DNA of 64,000 nucleotides from contig NC_135369.1 in the NCBI RefSeq assembly GCF_049243985.1, positions 24,970,765 through 25,034,764 of the forward strand, read 5' to 3'. A program made the translations under genes and the position numbers. The stretch comes from Paroedura picta. Taxonomy: Eukaryota > Chordata > Lepidosauria > Squamata > Gekkonidae. The notes below the pieces were generated by a model. It was not told the DNA's origin, did not search any database, and saw only the letters and a program-made list of their open reading frames with translations. Position 1 is the first letter of the stretch; each line of letters begins with the position of its first letter. Shown here one piece after another: positions 24,707-48,363 of this stretch.

Positions 24707-25169
24707 TAATTACTCTCTGGGTGAAGAACTTTTAAAAATCTGTTCTAAACCTTCTGCTCATTAAACCCAGTGCTCAAGCTGCTGGGACTCAAGTTCCTCC
24801 CACTTGCTATTTCCAGAGACAAGCAATGGTTTAACCAGTTAATCCATTTATGTCTGAATTCATTCAAGGACAACATTCACTGCTTCATCTTGACTTGGCT
24901 GATGGGTTAGCATCAATGGAAATTAGGCGGGGGAGGCTGACAGCAGACCATGCTGACTTACCAGGTAGAACATTAATCAAACAGAACCTAGTGCAATCTT
25001 TACCCTTCATTTAGTTGACTACAGAAAACGTGTGCTTCTGGCTAACTAAGCAGAGCGCACTCTTCCTGAACTTTTTAGCAGCTGAAACTTAATATGTACT
25101 TGAAACATTTTAAAAAGTTGTAGCATTTAGTTATATGTTCTGTATTATTAAAATGCACCTCTTTTTAAA

Positions 25170-25330
25170 TAAAATCAGAGTCCAGTAGCACCTTTAAGAC
25201 CAACAAAGATTTATTCAAGGTGTGAACTTTCAAGTGCAAGAACTCTTTATCAGACTAGGAACTGACCATCATAACATAACATTATTGTGCTACTTCAGAC
25301 CAACACAGCTACTCATTAGAACCTCTTTTT
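25170..25330 (-). mobile_element. Dispersed repeat with decayed hammerhead-like motif
   Basis: Minus strand reads CTGATAAAGAGTTCTTGCAC, TTGAAAGTTCAC, CCTTGAATAAATC and TTGTTGGTCTTAAAGGTGC; the plus strand beyond has GACCAACACAGCTACTCATT, the other end of this family. Confidence 0.7.
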
Positions 25331-25439
25331 AAGGCATATTTACAACCATGTTTACAAAAAAGAGCAATGAGCAATCCACCTATAAAGGTTTTCTATGAGA
25401 CATTAAGGGCAGGGTAGAGTTCAGTTTATCTTCTGTTTA

Positions 25440-25550
25440 TCTTTTTATCTTCACACCAATCCTGCAGGGTAGCTTCAGCGAAGTGAGAGAGATTAACCCA
25501 AGTTCAACCAGTGAGTTGCATGGCAGGGTGAGAATTCAAATATGGCATTT
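25440..25550 (-). mobile_element. MIR/CORE-SINE-like relic
   Basis: TATCTTCACACCAATCCTGC, AGGGTAGCTTCAG, AACCCAAGTTCAACCAGTGA and GAGAATTCAAATATGG match the inverted MIR order. Confidence 0.5.
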
Positions 25551-25566
25551 CCCAGATCCTTTTCTC

Positions 25567-26100
25567 AGCCTTGTTACTGGTGAGAAACCCCTGAAACATT
25601 CTTCAGGCTTTGAGAAACCATGGAACAGGGCACACCTTCCTACCATGACCCCAGAAGTCACATTTCATCAGAAGTGACATGCAAATATTCCCACTAAATG
25701 TTACCCCCCCCATCGCCCCTCCCCCCGCAAGGCCAGAAACAGCCCAGAGACCTATGCCACTGGGGCAGGCCTGGGGCGGGCATCCACCACTCTGTCACCC
25801 CCTGCCGCCACCACCCCAACACAGTTAAAATGAGAGTACTTACATTTCTGGATTCCTGTCACTACCCATGAGACTCAGCCAACAAGGATTTTTATGACCG
25901 GGGCCCCTCCCCTTTCCATCCCCTCCAGGCCCATCATTGGCCATTTGGGGAGGGGGAGGCAGGTTGACCTAACCATATATGGTCATATTACTCGATTAAT
26001 TTCTTTAATTAAAAATTAATTAACTCCCACCCAATCGTGGAAACCTTCCAGGACTGGTGAGAAACTCCAGGGTTTCACAAAACCCTGTTGTGAAAGCCTG
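25567..26100. mobile_element. hAT-type non-autonomous element
   Basis: Left end CAGCCTTGTTACTGGTGAG, body with CATCATTGGCCATTTGGGG and ACCATATATGGTCAT, right end GTGAAAGCCTG. Longer than the 53964 copy and possibly carrying an inserted segment near 25690-25860. Confidence 0.65.
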
Positions 26101-26396
26101 TCCCAGTCCAACACCCTAACCACTGTACCACACAGATTCTTCCGCTATTCTCTTTGGCTATTATTTATATACCACCATAGGAGAGTGGATTTATAACACA
26201 CACTCTCTTTAGGTGCTCCAGGAACAACTACAGCATACTGGTGGAAGAGTGGCCATCTTCAGCGTTTGTTTCTTCATATACTAGAGAGGTTCCGGTATAC
26301 ATGGAGAGGAGGGAGGTTCTTTTTCTGTCCCTGCAGGGGACAGCATCTCTTCTGAGCATGTGAAGGGTGGTGCTGTATGCATGCAAAATAAACGCT

Positions 26397-26602
26397 TAGG
26401 GTTGCCAGTGTCCAGGTGGCTCCTAAAGATCTCCCACTACTACAGTTGATTTCTGGACAATCAACATCAGTACCTGTGGAGCAAATGGTTGCATTGGAAG
26501 ATGGACTCTATGGAATTACACCCTGCTGAGATCCCTCTCTTCCCCCAACCCCCTCCCCCCAAAAAAATCTCCAGGTGGTTCCCAGACCAGAGCTGTCAAC
26601 CT
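26397..26602. mobile_element. DNA-element-like repeat, inverted relative to 26828
   Basis: Starts AGGGTTGCCAGTGTCCAGGT and ends CAGAGCTGTCAACCTTA, with CTCCAGGTGG on both sides. It looks like the complement of the repeat at 26828-27050. Family not named. Confidence 0.45.
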
Positions 26603-26603
26603 T

Positions 26604-26795
26604 AGAGAGCCAGTTTGGTGCAGTGGTTAGGAGTGACCTTGGGTTCGCCATGGCACTGATAAAACTGTTCTGACCGAGCAGTGATACCCACCTCACAGTT
26701 GTGAGGAGAGGAAAGGGAAGGCGACTGTAAGCTGCTTTGAGCCTCCTTCGGGTAGAGAAAAGCGGCATATAAGAACCAACTCTTCTTCTTACTGC
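26604..26795 (+). mobile_element. tRNA-derived SINE with internal deletion
   Basis: Starts AGAGAGCCAGTTTGGTGCAG, jumps from GGTTAGGAGTG to ACCTTGGGTTCGCC (B-box part lost), ends CCAACTCTTCTTCTTA. Confidence 0.85.
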
Positions 26796-26827
26796 CGCTG
26801 GTGACCAGTTGGTTGTATGCTCATGTT

Positions 26828-27050
26828 AGGGTTGCAAGATTCAGGTTGGGAAACTCCTGGAGATTTGGGGATGGAGCCTGAGAAGGGAGAACTTTGGTAG
26901 GACATCAGTGAGATATGATGCCATACAGTCAACCTTCCAAGGGAGCCATTTTTTCCAGTGGAACTGATCTCTGTTGTTTAGAGATCATCAGTTTTAATAA
27001 TGGGAGATCTCCAGCCACTACCCAGAAAGTTCCCTGTATTCTCAATGTCT
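26828..27050. mobile_element. DNA-element-like repeat
   Basis: GGGTTGCAAGATTCAGGTTG, CTCCTGGAGATTTGGGGATG, ATGATGCCATACAGTC, CAGTGGAACTGATCTCTG and GGGAGATCTCCAGCCA, with partly complementary ends. No transposase; family not named. Confidence 0.5.
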
Positions 27051-27679
27051 TCCAGAAGGAAATAGAAAAGTGTGTATGTTTTTTTTTTTGGGGGGGGGGG
27101 AGTGCAGCCAAATGAACTGCTTTGGTTTGTGTCCCAGTAGGCCAGATCACCTACAAGCTAGAGACACCAAACTCGCAGGAGATCCCCAGCTGACTCTCCT
27201 CTACCTGCCCTCCACATTCAGTGGATTTACAGGGGCCAAGTTAGCCTCCCCCCCAGCAGGTACTGCCAGGAAAGCACTGGCTGGCCCAACTGGATGAATG
27301 TAGAATCCATATGACTGCTGGACTGAATCAGGGTCAGTGCCTACTGGGTTGCATTGGAATGGAGATCACTCCCTGGAATATACTGATGTGCAAAAATTGG
27401 ACTGGGAGCCAAATGCCTAATTGGACCCATAAGAGTTGCCGACAGAATATGGAATAACAAGAGTGACACAGGACGGTTTCAAAGTGCAAACTAGAACAAG
27501 GAGAAACCTAACCTGAGGCAAACAATAAACTCTATGAAATAAAAAAATGAGAGCAGTCTTTTATAGCTTGCCTCAGGATAGGTTTCTTGTTCTGTGACAG
27601 AATATGGAATGACTGCAGATCTTGCCCAGGTAAATTACCCCTCCCCACCCCCATACTTCACTTTGAAACATCTGGCAGG
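27051..27679. other. Intergenic sequence with no recognised gene
   Basis: A T-run then G-run at 27080-27101 followed by unassigned sequence up to the CpG-rich block. No exon could be supported. Confidence 0.45.
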
Positions 27680-28070
27680 GAACGCTTCGACTCTTCGATG
27701 GAGGATGCCTACGATGAGCCCCAAAGCCAACATCAGCCAGGAATCAATCGCCTGTCCTCCGACGCAGGCGGGATCCCCTTCCCTGTTGTCTTATTGGCTA
27801 GACCCGGCCTACGTCACGGAGAGGCAGCGCGGGAAACCCCGGGGGCCCGCCACACTGCTTTCCCTCCGCGCGTGACGCAAAGGGCGCGTCACCTGGTCGC
27901 TTTGATTCCGGCGGGCGGCGACAAACGCAAAAGGGGCATTGGGGGCAGCGTAAGAAACATCGGGACGTTTTTGGGATCGGTTGACCAAACGGACGCACTC
28001 AAAACTCGGGAAAAGGGAGACGAAGGCTCTCCAAAGTTCCGTGGACTACGCAGGACAAACTTCCCCAATA
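27680..28070. promoter_or_regulatory. Orphan CpG-rich block with CCAAT and CRE-like motifs
   Basis: CpG-rich sequence separate from the EURL island 0.6 kb downstream. It contains ATTGG (inverted CCAAT) at 27793-27797, TACGTCAC at 27810-27817, and an inverted pair GTGACGC (27872-27878) and GCGTCAC (27886-27892); the last three resemble CREB/ATF sites. No exon of a recognised gene is attached. It may be an alternative EURL promoter, a promoter of a non-coding transcript or an enhancer. Confidence 0.45.
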
Positions 28071-28257
28071 GTTCAGCATTCCCCAGTAGAAATTAAACAG
28101 TATTAGTCAATTCATTAATCAAGGATACATTTGCCCCTTGGTCTTTCTTTTTGATATATTTATTTCCTTCACTATGCCCCCCCGAAAAAACCCCAAACAA
28201 ATGGCAACCATAAAAATTAAGCTTGCTATGCCTGCTTGGAACGCGAGTCTGTATGAT

Positions 28258-28437
28258 TCAAGCAGGTAGCCGTGTTGGTCTGAAGCAGCAGAACAAGTGG
28301 CACCAAGGGAGAGGCGGGAAATAAATATAATAATAATAATAATAATAAGACCAACCACGTGTGCGCACACCAAAGCTCATGCCTTGAATAAAACGTCGTT
28401 AGTCTCCAAGGTGCCACTGGACTCTGAATTTGTTCTC
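28258..28437 (+). mobile_element. Dispersed repeat with hammerhead-like stem, split by an inserted tail
   Basis: Starts AGCAGGTAGCCGTGTTGGTC, ends with CCTTGAATAAAACGTCG and GGTGCCACTGGACTCTG. Stem arms GTGTGC (28359-28364) and GCACAC (28365-28370). GAGGCGGGAAATAAATATAA and an (AAT)n run at 28322-28348 interrupt it. Confidence 0.65.
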
Positions 28438-28548
28438 GGCCCTGTGTGCTAATTAGCCGTTCGCCCGTTGCCCATATGCAGGGACTGGTAATTTCCATTT
28501 CAATGTATCTAAAAAAGTGGTCCTGCACAGGAAAACCTAGAAGCCAGC

Positions 28549-28607
28549 AAACTGCGGCTCTCCAGACGCCCGGGGACTACAATTCCCATGAGCCCCTGCC
28601 GCTGGCC
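28549..28607. mobile_element. Half copy of the palindromic hAT-type MITE
   Basis: One arm only: AAACTGCGGCTCTCCAGACG, then GGGGACTACAATTCCCATGA and GCCCCTGCCGCTGG. It lies just upstream of the EURL CpG island; the second arm is absent. Confidence 0.7.
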
Positions 28608-28619
28608 ATTCCCTACCTG

Positions 28620-29110
28620 GGTTGGTCCGGACGGCATCGACGGCTTCCACCCCCCCCCCCCCGTCACGCAATGGTGTCGCGCAGAAGCAGAAGGGGCGGG
28701 GCTTGAAGCGCGCGGGGCTTTTTCTCGGCCCAGGTTTGACATCGGCAGCCATTTGCAGGGGAAGAGAGCGGAGCGGAGCGGCGGAGGCCGGCGGGAAGCC
28801 GCGGTGAGAGGAGACGCCTGGGCGGATCTGGGCTCGGCGCGGGGAGGGGATGGAAAGCCGTGCCGGGATAGCTGAGGAAGCCTCCTCAGGCGGGGAGGGC
28901 AGGAAAGGAAGGGCCGCCCACCGCCGCGTGGTGCTCCGTGGCGTCTCTTCTCCCCCCTGCGACCCTCTTCCTCCCCCCCCCCCCCGTCTCAGGCCTTGCG
29001 CTGCCCTCGCAGGTGAAGGCGGCTGTGCTGGGTGGGTGGCTCCCGCTTCCCTCTCTGTGCCGAGCTCTGGGTGGCCGTTTCTTGCCATGGGAAAGTCCTG
29101 GCCGCTTGAG
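28620..29110 (+). promoter_or_regulatory. CpG island promoter of EURL
   Basis: GC- and CpG-rich block (GCGCGCGGGGC, repeated GGAGCG, GCCGGCGGG) upstream of the EURL coding exons and on the same strand. It covers a probable untranslated first exon. The inference rests on composition, position and a good splice donor; no TATA box was seen. Confidence 0.7.
28742..28803 (+). other. Probable 5' untranslated exon 1 of EURL (5' limit approximate)
   Basis: The GC-rich sequence ends at GCCGCG followed by GTGAGAG at 28804, a strong splice donor inside the CpG island. The first coding exon has a clean acceptor at 32668-32669 only seven bases before its ATG, so an upstream non-coding exon is required. 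The transcription start is a guess; only the donor end is supported by sequence. Confidence 0.55.
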
Positions 29111-29639
29111 GGGTGGAGTTTGGGGAAGGGAAGGGAAGGGGTCTCAGCGGAGACGTGATACCTAAAATGCCCTATTTCTTAGAGGGGACCTAATCTCTCG
29201 TCTGGAGTAGTAATCCTTGGGCAACTCTGAGTCTCACCTGGGGACTTGGCAGCCCTGGGTTCTGGGAGCCTCCTGCTTATTCCTGGAAAAGAGCACCACA
29301 TAGTCAGAAAGCAGCAGGGGGAGTGGGCCTTGATGCATGTACTTTATCTCCCCCCGTTGTTGTTTTCCTGTGGGGCTTCCTTCTTGGGAATAAGTAGAGC
29401 ATCCCCAACTGTATTTGGTGGCGAGGTAGAGCTAACTGATAGGCGGTTGTTGGTGTTCTGGGGCTCAGTTTTAAAAGACAAATCCCAGGGCGCCTCTTGG
29501 GACATCATGTGAAACTGAAAGAGGAACCCTGTAGTGCTTTAAAGATAAACAGATATTCTGTGTCTGTGAATCAGAGCTCATTTTATTTGATGCATGGAAT
29601 GTCCCTTCAAAGCAGCTGAAGCAACAGAAACGAGGGGAG

Positions 29640-29790
29640 GAGATTACTTATTTATTTTATTTATTTAATTTCTATACTGCACCTTCTCAGCACAGCTGTC
29701 TCAGTGTGATTTACAACATAAAAACAGTCATAAAAACAATTTAATAAGAATTAAAGACAGTTAAATGAACTAGTACACTGCAGCTGCCAG
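29640..29790 (-). mobile_element. LINE tail, inverted
   Basis: (ATTT)n followed by TCTATACTGCACCTTCTCAG and AAAACAGTCATAAAAACAAT: complement of a LINE 3' end. Non-coding, in EURL intron. Confidence 0.55.
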
Positions 29791-29879
29791 ACTTGCCAAC
29801 AGAACAGCTCTGCTTCCTTCTTAGTCCAGGTGGGAGAGGGTTATGGAGGAGGGCCCTATTGATGGTACCCTGTTGACTT

Positions 29880-30605
29880 GTTGGCCTCAGTCAAGGGCCA
29901 GGCGTAAGAACTGTATTTTACAGAACTGGGGCAGTTCCTGTAAAACCTGCAGTTCTTCTGGGAGCTCATTTCACGGGCCGGGGCCAGGACTGAAGAAGCC
30001 TTGGCCGTGGTTGAAGCCAAATTTACATCTCTCAGGTTAGGGGTCGCCAGCATGTTCATGTTGGCAGAGCAGATTGCTCTTTGGGGGATATAGTCAGTAA
30101 GAGCTCTGCGCTCCACCGCTACCAACTAGCTAGGGATCCCTGGCCCTAAAGAAGTCCGCCTGGTCTCGACCAGGGTCAGAGCATTCTCTGTTCTGGCCCC
30201 CACCTTGTGGAATGAGCTCCTGGTGGAGATCAGGGCCCTGACGGAGCTTAAACAGTTCCGCAGGGCCTGTAAAAAGGAGCTCTTCTGCCAGGCATGTGGT
30301 TGAGACCAGACATAATCAACAGCGACTGAAGGGTCCCTGCTTCCCCCTCTGCCCCCCCCCCCCCGTCCCTCCTCGGAATTACACCAGTATGCTCTGGACC
30401 TGTTTGCATTGTAGCACTGCTGTATTGTCTATATTGTTTATACGGTTATATTGTTATATGGTTACAACTATTAGTTATTATTGTAAGGTTATTCACATGT
30501 TTATAGACTGTTTTATGTATTATTCTTTGTTCTCATGTAAACCGCTCTGAGCCTCCAGGGAGGGCGGTATATAAATATAATAAATAAAATAATAAATAAG
30601 GCAGT
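29880..30605 (+). mobile_element. CR1/L2-clade LINE 3' portion
   Basis: The plus strand around 30180-30300 encodes the end of a LINE ORF2: ALFWPPPCGMSSWWR-like decay of the LWNSLP region, then LTELKQFRRACKKELFCQAC. The 3' UTR ends AGGGAGGGCGGTATATAAAT and an (ATAA)n tail. Frame is broken in several places. Confidence 0.7.
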
Positions 30606-31694
30606 CCCTCGCAAATGGTCTTAACAGTCAGTACCAATACCTTGGACCTGATTGGGAATTCAACCAGAATTTACAAGGAGAGGTCATTGTAAAACAATGG
30701 GTAAAAGACTAATTAAACCTGTGTATAGTGAAAAATGTCTCACCACATGCTTTGTACATTTACCTTGTTATGTCCATGGGCATGGCTTCTGAGAGCACAT
30801 TCATGACTTCCAGTTGTATTGATGCCTACTGTTTTTGAAAGTGATAGGAAAATTAATTCCCTTTTGATTATTTCACTCAAACAAAGTATTCTTGTTTTAG
30901 GTTTGACATTGTCTCTAAAAGTTCAGAACAATAACTGAACTTGAGTCACCAAGGTATGGATTCTAATATAGACTCTGTCCCACACATAGTTTAATCTTCT
31001 GCTGGTAGATGTACTTTTGCATTTATTATAAAAAGGGGCTACCTTATCTAATTCATAGAATGATTTTGAATATCTGGCCAGCAAAAGGTACTATGTGAAC
31101 TACTGATTGCTTAATTCTCTTTATAGAAAGGCTACAATCCTGCTTGTAGCTTCTGTAACTGTTAAGGGGAGCAGTTCAGCCCCCCCCCCAGTGTTAATAG
31201 ATACTTGAAGAAAACTAATGAACCTGTGCTGGGGGGGGGGCAGCACCTTCACCTTCTTATTCCAGCTGAAAGAGGAGCTGGAGATCCCATTAGCTTACTA
31301 CTTAATCTTTTCCAGACAAATAAATCGGAACACACTGCCTTGTTTGATTTGGCCTGGCTGCCTTTGAGTAAACCAAACTGTATCCTGGATGTTGCTTTAA
31401 GAGGACGCTGAATACAAATGAGATTTAAGCCTTGTACCTCTTGTGCTTGATATGGGAGATCTGATAATGGCAGAAGAATCGCTAACCAGATTAACATCTG
31501 CAGAGTGCTGCAGTAACTGAACCAGCGCATACTTTCTACGCCCTTGATAGCAATTCCCAGGAAAATGTTTGTTTTCCTATCATAAGAGTTTCAGGATAGT
31601 AGTACCTGCAAAGTAAATGTAAAGTATTTAGGTCAAGGAAAACCATCTGGATGTGGAGAATACTGTTGTCCTGTCTTAAATTATTGTAATGTTA

Positions 31695-31850
31695 TATTTG
31701 TAATTAAATTTCTATAACACACTTCCCGGTATTTACCTGCTCAGGGCAGCTTACATAATTTAAACACATAATTTAAATACCTAAAACAGTTAAAAATAGT
31801 TAAAATTATATCATATACACATCAATTAAAAATCTTTTTCTGTGTACTCC
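31695..31850 (-). mobile_element. LINE tail, inverted
   Basis: TTCTATAACACACTTCCCGG, TGCTCAGGGCAGCTTACATA and ACAGTTAAAAATAGTTAAAA: complement of a LINE 3' end. Confidence 0.5.
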
Positions 31851-31949
31851 CCATCCTACAGGAGTGGGTTGTTCTTAGAAAGGGCCCATTTAGGTGGTGG
31901 TATTAATCGTTTACTGCCCCTGCCAAAATCATGGTGGAAGAGCTCTGTT

Positions 31950-44006
<12,057 letters not shown>

Positions 44007-45059
44007 AAGCACCCCAGCGTGCATTTACCCTCTTCCTTGGCCTGAGTTGTGTGCACTTAAGCAATGTTTGGGGAGACTCATGAGCTTGTCTATATTATTA
44101 TAAGATATAAAGGAAGTTACATATGGTGTTCCTTTAAAAAAAAGTCTTGATATTTTTGTTAGAAAGGGCAATGTCTGGTGTACAAAGAAGAGAGGCAGAC
44201 CCTACAGGGGGCAGCAAGAATACAATTAGATAGGATAGTGAGGTCAGCACCTTCTCTCCTTACAAGCATCATTGCTTGTCTGTCTCCAGGTTGCTACCCT
44301 CAGGGCAATTTCCCCCTTCTCGGAAGTGCCACAATTGGCCTTGACCCTCTCTCTTTCAGCTAGAGATGTAGTTAGGACCCAGTCCGTATCTCATTCCTAT
44401 CAAGTGTGTTAATTCCTAAATAAACCTTTATCAGGTTGTGCACGGTTGCTGTGTTAATTACTCTGCCAACAGTTTTGACTCTGGAAGTAATTTAAATCTA
44501 CCAGTTACCAACATTCCTTCCAGTCACTGATGACAAAATATTTGTTCATGTACAGACAGAATTTCTTTTGTTAATAATACGGGAGATTAAAGGATTAAAT
44601 AGTTTTTAGGTACCAAGAAAATGGAAAAGAACAGTATTCATGAAATTCACATTTCTTATTTATTGCAAGCAATATTTTATTACTGAAATTTTATACAAGA
44701 AGAAACTATTTTAGGTACTTTTCCACATCTCTTTATAAAAGTTTTGAATTGATTGAGTAACCTTTTTGCCTTGTGTAACGATTGTTTACCCCGGTTTCAA
44801 ATTGGTGGTGTTATCTTCCATGATGAAAATAATTTTAAAGAAGCAAACCTTTAAAAAAACACAACACACCTTGTTTTCCCAAAGACACAATCTCAGTGGC
44901 TGTAATGCATTACTTTTAATTTTCAACAACATAGAGTTTATCAGGCATGGATTGTATCTTAATAGAAATGTAAGCACAGCACCTCCTTTTGGAAAGACAG
45001 TTCTTGTTTTATTACATGCGGAGCAGGAGTTTTGTTTTGTATGTGGATTTCTAATGCTT

Positions 45060-45090
45060 AATAAAAAGTATATGGCTTCAAAGAAATAAA
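45060..45090 (+). terminator. Paired poly(A) signals of EURL
   Basis: Two AATAAA hexamers at 45060-45065 and 45085-45090, about 1.06-1.08 kb past the EURL stop codon in AT-rich sequence. An earlier AATAAA at 44419-44424 could give a shorter 3' UTR. Confidence 0.6.
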
Positions 45091-45355
45091 CCTATGATAC
45101 CTCATGGAAATTGTGTTTATACTTTTTGTTGTGGTGGTAAACTGGAAATTCTGTGCCAAGGGAGAGTTGGCATCTTATGAAGAAGACTGGGATAGAGCCA
45201 CAATAACTCCACCTGCAGGGAGTTTTTTATATGTTCATGGTGCTAACAATCAAACATGCTACTTTTTAAATGCAATGCACTAGGCTTTAAAGACTGTTCT
45301 TGATATTGTGCCGTTCTTTACTCCTACCCCAATAGGTGAGAGGTAGAAGGAAGTG

Positions 45356-45628
45356 AGCCTCTTGTGGCGCAGAGTGGTAAGGCAGCCGTCTGAAAGCTCT
45401 GCCCATGAGGCTGGGAGTTCGATCCCAGCAGCCGGCTCAAGGTTGACTCAGCCTTCCATCCTTCCGAGGTCGGTAAAATGAGTACCCAGCTTGCTGGGGG
45501 GTAAACGGTCATGACTGGGGAAGGCACTGGCAAACCACCCCGTATTGAGTCTGCCATGAAAACGCTGGAGGGCGTCACCCCAAGGGTCAGACATGACTCG
45601 GTGCTTGCACAGGGGATACCTTTACCTT
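45356..45628 (+). mobile_element. Sauria SINE
   Basis: Full-length copy between perfect 12-bp duplications TAGAAGGAAGTG (45344-45355 and 45629-45640). Lies about 270 bp past the EURL poly(A) signals. Confidence 0.96.
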
Positions 45629-45639
45629 TAGAAGGAAGT

Positions 45640-46550
45640 GGAGCTATAAGTGGAATACAGAAGGAATGAATAAGGTGAACTAGAAACGAAGCAACTCTTG
45701 TGTGCTTGTGTATATCAACAGCTTTCAATTTCTAGTCTTCTGGGGTGGCTGGCACAAATGTATGCTTACAGTTATAAGCTATTTTTCCCCCAGGTAGAAG
45801 TATAGCCAAACAATATTCTTATTGTGTCCCTAGTTTTACCCTTGGATTTGGCCTTGAAATGTGTCAGTTCTGCTCACACGCCACAAGAAGGGAAGGGAAA
45901 CAGTGCTGCTAGATGTGAGCACAGTTGAGAAAAAATGAGATTAATGAAACTGGCGCATGCTTTATAAACCAGCATTATGCCTCATGCAAGACACTGTGCA
46001 TCGGAGCTTTGCTTTTATGTTTAGACTTCGTTATTTTCATCTTTTTTCTCTCCCTGGAATCTGGGGGAGGGGGACTAAAGAACTGATACTGCTCAGGTTT
46101 CTCTAATCTAGCCAGTCTTCAAAGTACTTTGTGCCAGTGCAAATTCACTTTGAAGTTGTTTCCATTGTAGGCATTCTGAAGATCAAACTGTGCAAGATAA
46201 TGAAACAAGCTTTGCCTCACCAGGAACCTTCCCCTGAGGCAAAGAAATATTTGAAAGGCTGCCTTGAAATTCCAGTCACTGCTTGTTTCGAGCAGTAATA
46301 CACCAGTGGACATCTGTAGGATCACCAGCTGACCATGCTCTAGCTTTTTGCCTATCTTAATGCTGCTGCAACAGCCAATCAGTTTATGTAATGGCCCTTA
46401 ACTCATGGTGTAGCCTTGAAGTTTGACACTTCATATTGGCCAATGCTTTGTTCCATTGCAGAATGTATTCTGATCTGTGCAAATAGTTGAAAGGTGTATC
46501 CGAGGATTGCCCACCAATTCAATATGTGCTAAGGAATAGCTGAGCAGGTG
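45640..46550. other. Intergenic sequence, no recognised feature
   Basis: No exon or named repeat seen. Confidence 0.5.
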
Positions 46551-46558
46551 AAAGAAGA

Positions 46559-46733
46559 GCAGGTTTTTACACCCTGCCTCCACTACCCGAAGGCATCTAA
46601 AAGCAGTTTACAATCACCTTCCCTTCCTCTCCCCACCACAGACTCCCTGTAAGGCAATGGGGTTTAGAGAGCTGCGAATGGCCCAAGGTCATCCAGCTGG
46701 CTGCTTGTGGAAGAGGAGTGGGGAATCAAACCG
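46559..46733 (-). mobile_element. tRNA-derived SINE, diverged
   Basis: CACTACCCGAAGGCATCTAA, CCTTCCTCTCCCCACCACAG, GGTCATCCAGCTGGCTGCTT: inverted copy lacking most of the tRNA head. Confidence 0.7.
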
Positions 46734-46744
46734 GTTCTCAATCA

Positions 46745-47055
46745 GGGTTTTGTGAAACCCTGGGGTTTCTTAATGGCTCTAGGATGGTTTCCTGAATGGG
46801 TGGGAGTTAATACTTTTTAAAACTTGTTAAACATTTATTGGGTGATATGACCATATATGGTCATGTCAACCTGCCGTACCTCTCAAAATGGCCAATTATG
46901 GGCCAGGAGGAGGTAGGAAGGGGAAGGGGCCCTTGGTGGGCGTGTACCCAGCTATGCTTCCCAACCGTATTCCGCACAATCGCTACCACTTCTGGGGTTT
47001 CTTGAAGCCTGAAGAATGTTTCAGGGGAGGGGCTTCTCAAAGTTGAGAAAGGTTG
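46745..47055. mobile_element. hAT-type non-autonomous element
   Basis: CAGGGTTTTGTGAAACCCTG, ATGACCATATATGGTCATGT, AATGGCCAATTATGGGCC, GAAGAATGTTTCAGG and GTTGAGAAAGGTTGG. Same family as 1-248, 25567-26100 and 53964-54259. Confidence 0.75.
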
Positions 47056-47098
47056 GCATACAGGAATGGGACTGTAACTTCATGAACTTTATCCCGGG

Positions 47099-47250
47099 AT
47101 TCTCTTTGGTGGTGGAAAGTACCATCAAGCAGCAAGAGATGAAGAGAGGTAGTTTGCCATTGCTTGCCTCTACATAGCAGCCCTGGAATCCCTTGGTTGT
47201 CTTCCATCCTCATAGTAGCCAGGACCGACTCTGCTTAGCTTCCAAGACCT
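47099..47250 (-). mobile_element. 5S-rRNA-derived SINE
   Basis: Inverted: AGTTTGCCATTGCTTGCCTC, TCCTTGGTTGTC-like segment, then GTAGCCAGGACCGACTCTGC and TTAGCTTCCAAGACCTG, the complement of the 5S A-box region. Truncated at the 5S start by the element at 47251. Confidence 0.8.
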
Positions 47251-47382
47251 GGGCCCGGTCTGCACATGTAAGATAAAGCACTTTCAATGCACTTTAGAAG
47301 TCGATTTCCCTGTTCTGCACTGCAAAAGCCAGCTGCAAAAGCCCCTTGAATGTGCATTATCCAATGTGTGCAGAATGGGCCC
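47251..47382. mobile_element. Short TIR element, GGGCCCrrTCTGCACA family
   Basis: Terminal inverted repeats GGGCCCGGTCTGCACATG and CAATGTGTGCAGAATGGGCC. 132 bp, no coding. No convincing target duplication, so superfamily is open. Confidence 0.6.
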
Positions 47383-47389
47383 TGATGAG

Positions 47390-48240
47390 AATGGGCTAGC
47401 CCAGGGAATCCAGGAGAGTGCAAACATGCTCAGATTGCTGCTGTGAGGGGAGGAAGTGGGGCAGCAAAAATGGGGTAATAATTCCCCCCCCCCAGCACAA
47501 GTTTCACACCAAAACGGTTTGGAAGAAAGCCAAGATAACTTCCTTCCCCCACATGGGCTGTCGTTTCATTTTAAAGAGTTATTCCCCACAGCTGCTGTGT
47601 GGCTGCAGAGAGTCTGGCCCTTAGGCTAAAAGCTACTGACAAGGAACATGCAGAGAGGCTGTCCTTCATGTTTGTGCCATAAGGCATTTTAAGGATAAGC
47701 AGTAACACTTAGTATTGGACCCCAAAATGAATGGACAGCCAATAAAGGGATGTCAGAATGAGAATAATGTAGCTGTGATTGCTTGCCCTGTTAAATAAAG
47801 ATGCCATTATTCTTCTCCAGAAGTTTCCTCATCAGAACATGAAGATGAAAGAAACCATGACATGTAGTTTGCTTTCAAATACCTTTTGCAAAGGATTCTG
47901 AAACGGCGTTACCTTTTGGTTTCAGGTTGGCAAGAAAAAAAAGTATATAGGGAGGAACTACTTGAGTCAAAGTCTCTATTACACCATCTTCTACCAACAG
48001 GATTTTTAATCTCCTGCTCAAGATTCCAGGGATACCATACTTTCTGGGGAATCTTAACAGGGACCCAAATGTTGCCTAGAAGACTTTTGCTATGGAAGAG
48101 ATAAGAAGTAATTAACTGAGACCCAGACTCTCAGCATCTCACAATTAAAGACACTTCTGCCCATTAAGCTCCAATTTTGACAGATTTCTTTCCTTCGCTA
48201 TATTCCTCCCCCCCCCCCCCGAATTATACCCCAACAAATG
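47390..48240. other. Intergenic sequence, no recognised feature
   Basis: No exon or named repeat. A poly-C run occurs at about 48209-48221. Confidence 0.45.
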
Positions 48241-48363
48241 GTAACATATGCTAAGATTGTTATTCCTGCTTGGTCCCATGAATCTATTAAACTTTTTTAT
48301 TGTATTCTATAAGTACCTCTACTTATACGTATGGACTGGTAATTCCCATTTCATTGTATCTGA

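Noticed and set aside
27587-28096. 169-aa open frame on the plus strand
   Set aside because: It covers the CpG-rich block; sequence is unlike any family I know and no conserved motif is seen. Transcript evidence would be needed.
28537-29088. 183-aa open frame on the minus strand over the EURL promoter
   Set aside because: GC-rich, low-complexity composition typical of frames that arise by chance in CpG islands; no family resemblance, no splice context.
44171-44475. Possible solo LTR after the EURL stop (AATAAA then a TG-rich stretch)
   Set aside because: No second copy, clear terminal motifs or target duplication could be shown; it is equally well the EURL 3' UTR.
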